A stretch of DNA of 25,058 nucleotides, from assembly GCA_035457105.1 (NCBI GenBank), contig DATIBX010000582.1:1-25058 (forward strand). Reading direction: 5' to 3'. The notes under the pieces were generated by a model. It did not search any database. It saw nothing but the letters and a program-made list of their open reading frames with translations, and was not told the DNA's origin. Both the position numbers and the translations under genes were made by a program. Positions 22,662 to 25,058 of this stretch are shown in pieces (within the stretch, counting starts at the first letter, position 1; every line of letters starts with the position of its first letter). Origin of the DNA: PSRF01 sp035457105. GTDB lineage: Bacteria; Acidobacteriota; Blastocatellia; Pyrinomonadales; Pyrinomonadaceae.

Positions 22662-25058
22662 ATGCCAGGTATACGGCAAGACCTACAATATGGCGTACGG
22701 ATGCTTTTCAAGAAGCCGAGCTTCACGGCCGTAGTGGTCCTCACTCTGGCGATGAGTATTAGCGCAACCACAATAGTTTTCAGCATCGTCAACGCGTTGC
22801 TCTTGAATCCTTTGCCTTACCGCAATCCTGATCAACTCATCAATGTATGGGGCGTTTTTAAATCCAACAACAAAGCCCACGCGTCAGCCGCTAACTTCCG
22901 CGATTGGCAAGAGCGGAATAATAGCTTCCAGAGCCTCGCTGCATACGACATGCAAAAATTTAATCTTACTGGAGGCGATCGGCCCCAAGCGGTTGATGCC
23001 GCAATAATCTCGGCCAACTTATTGCCTCTGCTCGGCCTTCAGCCTGCGCGAGGACGCAGCTTTCAAGGTGAAGACGAACAACCCGCTAATAACCATGTAG
23101 CCATCATCAGCGATGGTTTATGGCAGAGGCGTTTCGGCGCAGACGCCGGCGCTATAGGGAAACCGCTCCTGCTTGATGGAGAAAGTTATATCGTCATCGG
23201 AATTATGCCGCCGGGTTTCAGCTTTCCGGAAAAGATCGACCTCTGGCTTCCGCTGAGTTTCGTACCAGAGGAATTAGCTGACCGAGGTTATAACCACCTC
23301 ATCGTCGTCGGACGGTTGAAACCAGGAGTTCATTTGCGCCAGGCGCAGGCAGAGATGAGCGCGCTGGCGGATGAGCAGGCCCGCCAATACCCAAATGAAA
23401 ACGCCGGCCGGGGCATCGCCCTCATCACCTTCCAGGAAAATCTTGTCGGGGACATTCGGATGGCCGTGTGGATTTTGTCGGGCGCGGTGTTCTTGGTCGT
23501 GCTGATCGCTTGCGCCAATATCGCTAACCTCTTACTGGCGCGAGCCACTACGAGACAAAAAGATATCGCCATACGCATCGGTCTCGGAGCTAGTAGACGG
23601 CGCCTGATCCGCAGCTTGTTGATCGAGAACCTGTTGCTTTCACTATTGGGGGGGATGGTCGGGCTTATCTTTGCTTATGGTGGGTTACAGATTCTCACTA
23701 CCCTTGGCCCAGCAAGTATTCCACGCTTGAGCGACGTCACAATTGACGGTCGTGTGCTGGCTTTCACGGTGGTAGTTTCATTAATGACAGGCATCATTTT
23801 TGGCCTTCAACCGGCCCTTCAATCTACCAAGATTGAGATCAACGAGTGGCTAAAGGAAGGACAAAGGAGTTCCAGTGACGGCGCCGGCCGCAAACGTGCT
23901 CGCAATTGGCTGGTGGTAACCGAGGTAGCGCTCGCCCTTATCTTGGCGGTGTCCGCGGGTCTTTTGATCAAAAGTTTTCTATTACTCTGGCAGGTTGAGC
24001 CTGGTTTTAATCCGCATAGAGTCCTGACGATGGCAATCTCGCCGTCTCCGCCGAAATATAATACACGGGCGGACCTCGCAGCCTTGTCCCTGCGTCTCGT
24101 CCAACAATTGCAATCAACTCCGGGAGTCGAGGCTGTTGGTATCGTCAACCAACTGCCGTTCAGCGGTAGGAGTCTTGGATTAAATTTTACTGTCGTCGGG
24201 CATCCGGCAGCGAGACCTGAAGACACAGCCTCTGCGAATTATCGCTTGGTTAGTCCAGGTTACCTCAAAGCCATGGGCATACCGCTGAAGCGTGGTCGCG
24301 ACTTCAATGAAGACGATAAGCTTGAGTCGCGACGGGTCGCGCTAATCAATGAAACGCTTGCCAAACACTACTTTCCGGATGAAGAACCTATTGGCAAGCA
24401 GTTGAATATTGAGGGTCAGCAATCGCCGCGCGAAATCGTTGGAATTATCGGCGACGTTAAGCAGATCAAGTTGGATGCAGAAGGCAAATCGGAAATCTAC
24501 GTTCCTTTTCTACAATTCTCAGTCCCTGCGATGAACATCGTAGTGCGCACGAAAACTGATCCGGGCAGCATGACCAGTGCAGTGCTTCACCAGATTTCAC
24601 AAGTCGATCCAGATCAGCCCGTCTTTCAACTGAAGACGATGGATCAATACCTCGCTGAATCGATGGCCCAGCGTAGACTCTCAACGATCTTGTTGGGAGC
24701 ATTTGCAGCTGTTGCGTTAGTTCTCGCGGCAGTCGGGGTGTACAGCGTGATGAGCTATCTGGTCGGTCAGCGGACACATGAAATTGGGATTCGCATGGCT
24801 TTGGGAGCCAAACAACTAGACATCTTAAAGCTGGTGGTGGGGCAAGGGATGTGGCTTACGTTGCTCGGCATCGCCTTTGGTGTCGCGGCCGCGCTTTTCC
24901 TTACGCGGATTATGACCAGCTTACTCTATGGTGTCAGCGCTATCGATCCATTAACTTTCATCGGTATATCTCTTTTGTTGGTAGTAGTCGCTCTGCTGGC
25001 TTGCCTTATTCCGGCACGGCGCGCCATAAAAGTGGACCCGATTATTGCCCTTCGGTAT
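22662..25058 (+). CDS. ADOP-type duplicated ABC transporter permease (MacB/FtsX family), cut by the window edge
   Basis: The frame runs without a stop from the ATG at 22662 to the window end (799 codons). It begins MPGIRQDLQYGVRMLFKKPSFT, the typical start of ADOP-family permeases. The order is: helix (about 23-43), periplasmic MacB-PCD domain with NFRDWQERNNSFQSLAAYD and LWQRRFGAD, an FtsX-type block of three helices (about 265-395) including NIANLLLARATTRQKDIAIRIGLGASRRRLIR, then a second set with its own PCD domain and FtsX block ending YLVGQRTHEIGIRMALGAKQLDIL and ARRAIKVDPIIALRY. The family usually ends a residue or so after ALRY, so it is nearly complete. There is no ATPase domain; partner and substrate are unknown. 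AGGAGG (22648-22653) precedes the start. Confidence 0.93.
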   Translation, partial: MPGIRQDLQYGVRMLFKKPSFTAVVVLTLAMSISATTIVFSIVNALLLNPLPYRNPDQLINVWGVFKSNNKAHASAANFRDWQERNNSFQSLAAYDMQKFNLTGGDRPQAVDAAIISANLLPLLGLQPARGRSFQGEDEQPANNHVAIISDGLWQRRFGADAGAIGKPLLLDGESYIVIGIMPPGFSFPEKIDLWLPLSFVPEELADRGYNHLIVVGRLKPGVHLRQAQAEMSALADEQARQYPNENAGRGIALITFQENLVGDIRMAVWILSGAVFLVVLIACANIANLLLARATTRQKDIAIRIGLGASRRRLIRSLLIENLLLSLLGGMVGLIFAYGGLQILTTLGPASIPRLSDVTIDGRVLAFTVVVSLMTGIIFGLQPALQSTKIEINEWLKEGQRSSSDGAGRKRARNWLVVTEVALALILAVSAGLLIKSFLLLWQVEPGFNPHRVLTMAISPSPPKYNTRADLAALSLRLVQQLQSTPGVEAVGIVNQLPFSGRSLGLNFTVVGHPAARPEDTASANYRLVSPGYLKAMGIPLKRGRDFNEDDKLESRRVALINETLAKHYFPDEEPIGKQLNIEGQQSPREIVGIIGDVKQIKLDAEGKSEIYVPFLQFSVPAMNIVVRTKTDPGSMTSAVLHQISQVDPDQPVFQLKTMDQYLAESMAQRRLSTILLGAFAAVALVLAAVGVYSVMSYLVGQRTHEIGIRMALGAKQLDILKLVVGQGMWLTLLGIAFGVAAALFLTRIMTSLLYGVSAIDPLTFIGISLLLVVVALLACLIPARRAIKVDPIIALRY

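Overview
The window is about 25 kb of bacterial chromosome of moderate GC content, dense with housekeeping, stress and accessory genes. The last gene is an 'ADOP'-type duplicated ABC permease with no ATPase domain. Together with a secreted caspase-ankyrin protein, a KhtTU-like antiporter pair and intergenic repeats, it suggests an acidobacterium, perhaps of the Blastocatellia. This is inferred from gene content; there is no rRNA or other marker to confirm it.

Layout. (1) 1-2.7 kb: the start of a leftward membrane protein diverges from a rightward Ric/ScdA iron-sulfur repair protein, with two FNR/CRP-type palindromes between them; a DoxX-like membrane protein and a short ankyrin protein follow. 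(2) 2.7-5.0 kb: a leftward operon of a small unrecognised protein, glutamate dehydrogenase and a GrpE, with tight coupling between the first two. (3) 5.4-6.9 kb, leftward: a DODA/YgiD-type dioxygenase whose ribosome site can fold into a hairpin, and a TRIC/YicG-type membrane protein. (4) 7.0-11.4 kb: a leftward operon of a PQQ dehydrogenase broken by a one-base frameshift, an M20 amidohydrolase and a 14-helix MFS transporter. (5) 11.5-13.9 kb: Dps (leftward) and a CBS-containing site-2 protease (rightward) flank 780 bases holding a 245-bp element with long terminal inverted repeats and a scrap of a YceI-family gene. (6) 14.2-18.1 kb, all leftward: an AraC-family regulator, a cytoplasmic DsbA-like oxidoreductase and a secreted GH9 glycoside hydrolase; a second, diverged copy of the repeat element lies between the last two. 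(7) 18.1-20.1 kb: a KhtT-like regulatory subunit and its CPA2 antiporter, then a small basic protein on the opposite strand. (8) 20.4-25.1 kb: the secreted caspase-ankyrin protein, stable intergenic hairpins, a perfect 10-bp palindrome and the ADOP permease, cut by the window edge close to its expected end.

Much of the window fits stress and redox physiology: Ric, Dps, GrpE, DsbA-like, site-2 protease, K+/H+ antiporter. The most unusual non-coding signal is the repeat family with 41 identical bases at two sites and an inverted near-copy at a third. All three copies read in the same direction toward the gene they precede. No CRISPR array, tRNA, rRNA, transposase or phage gene was seen.
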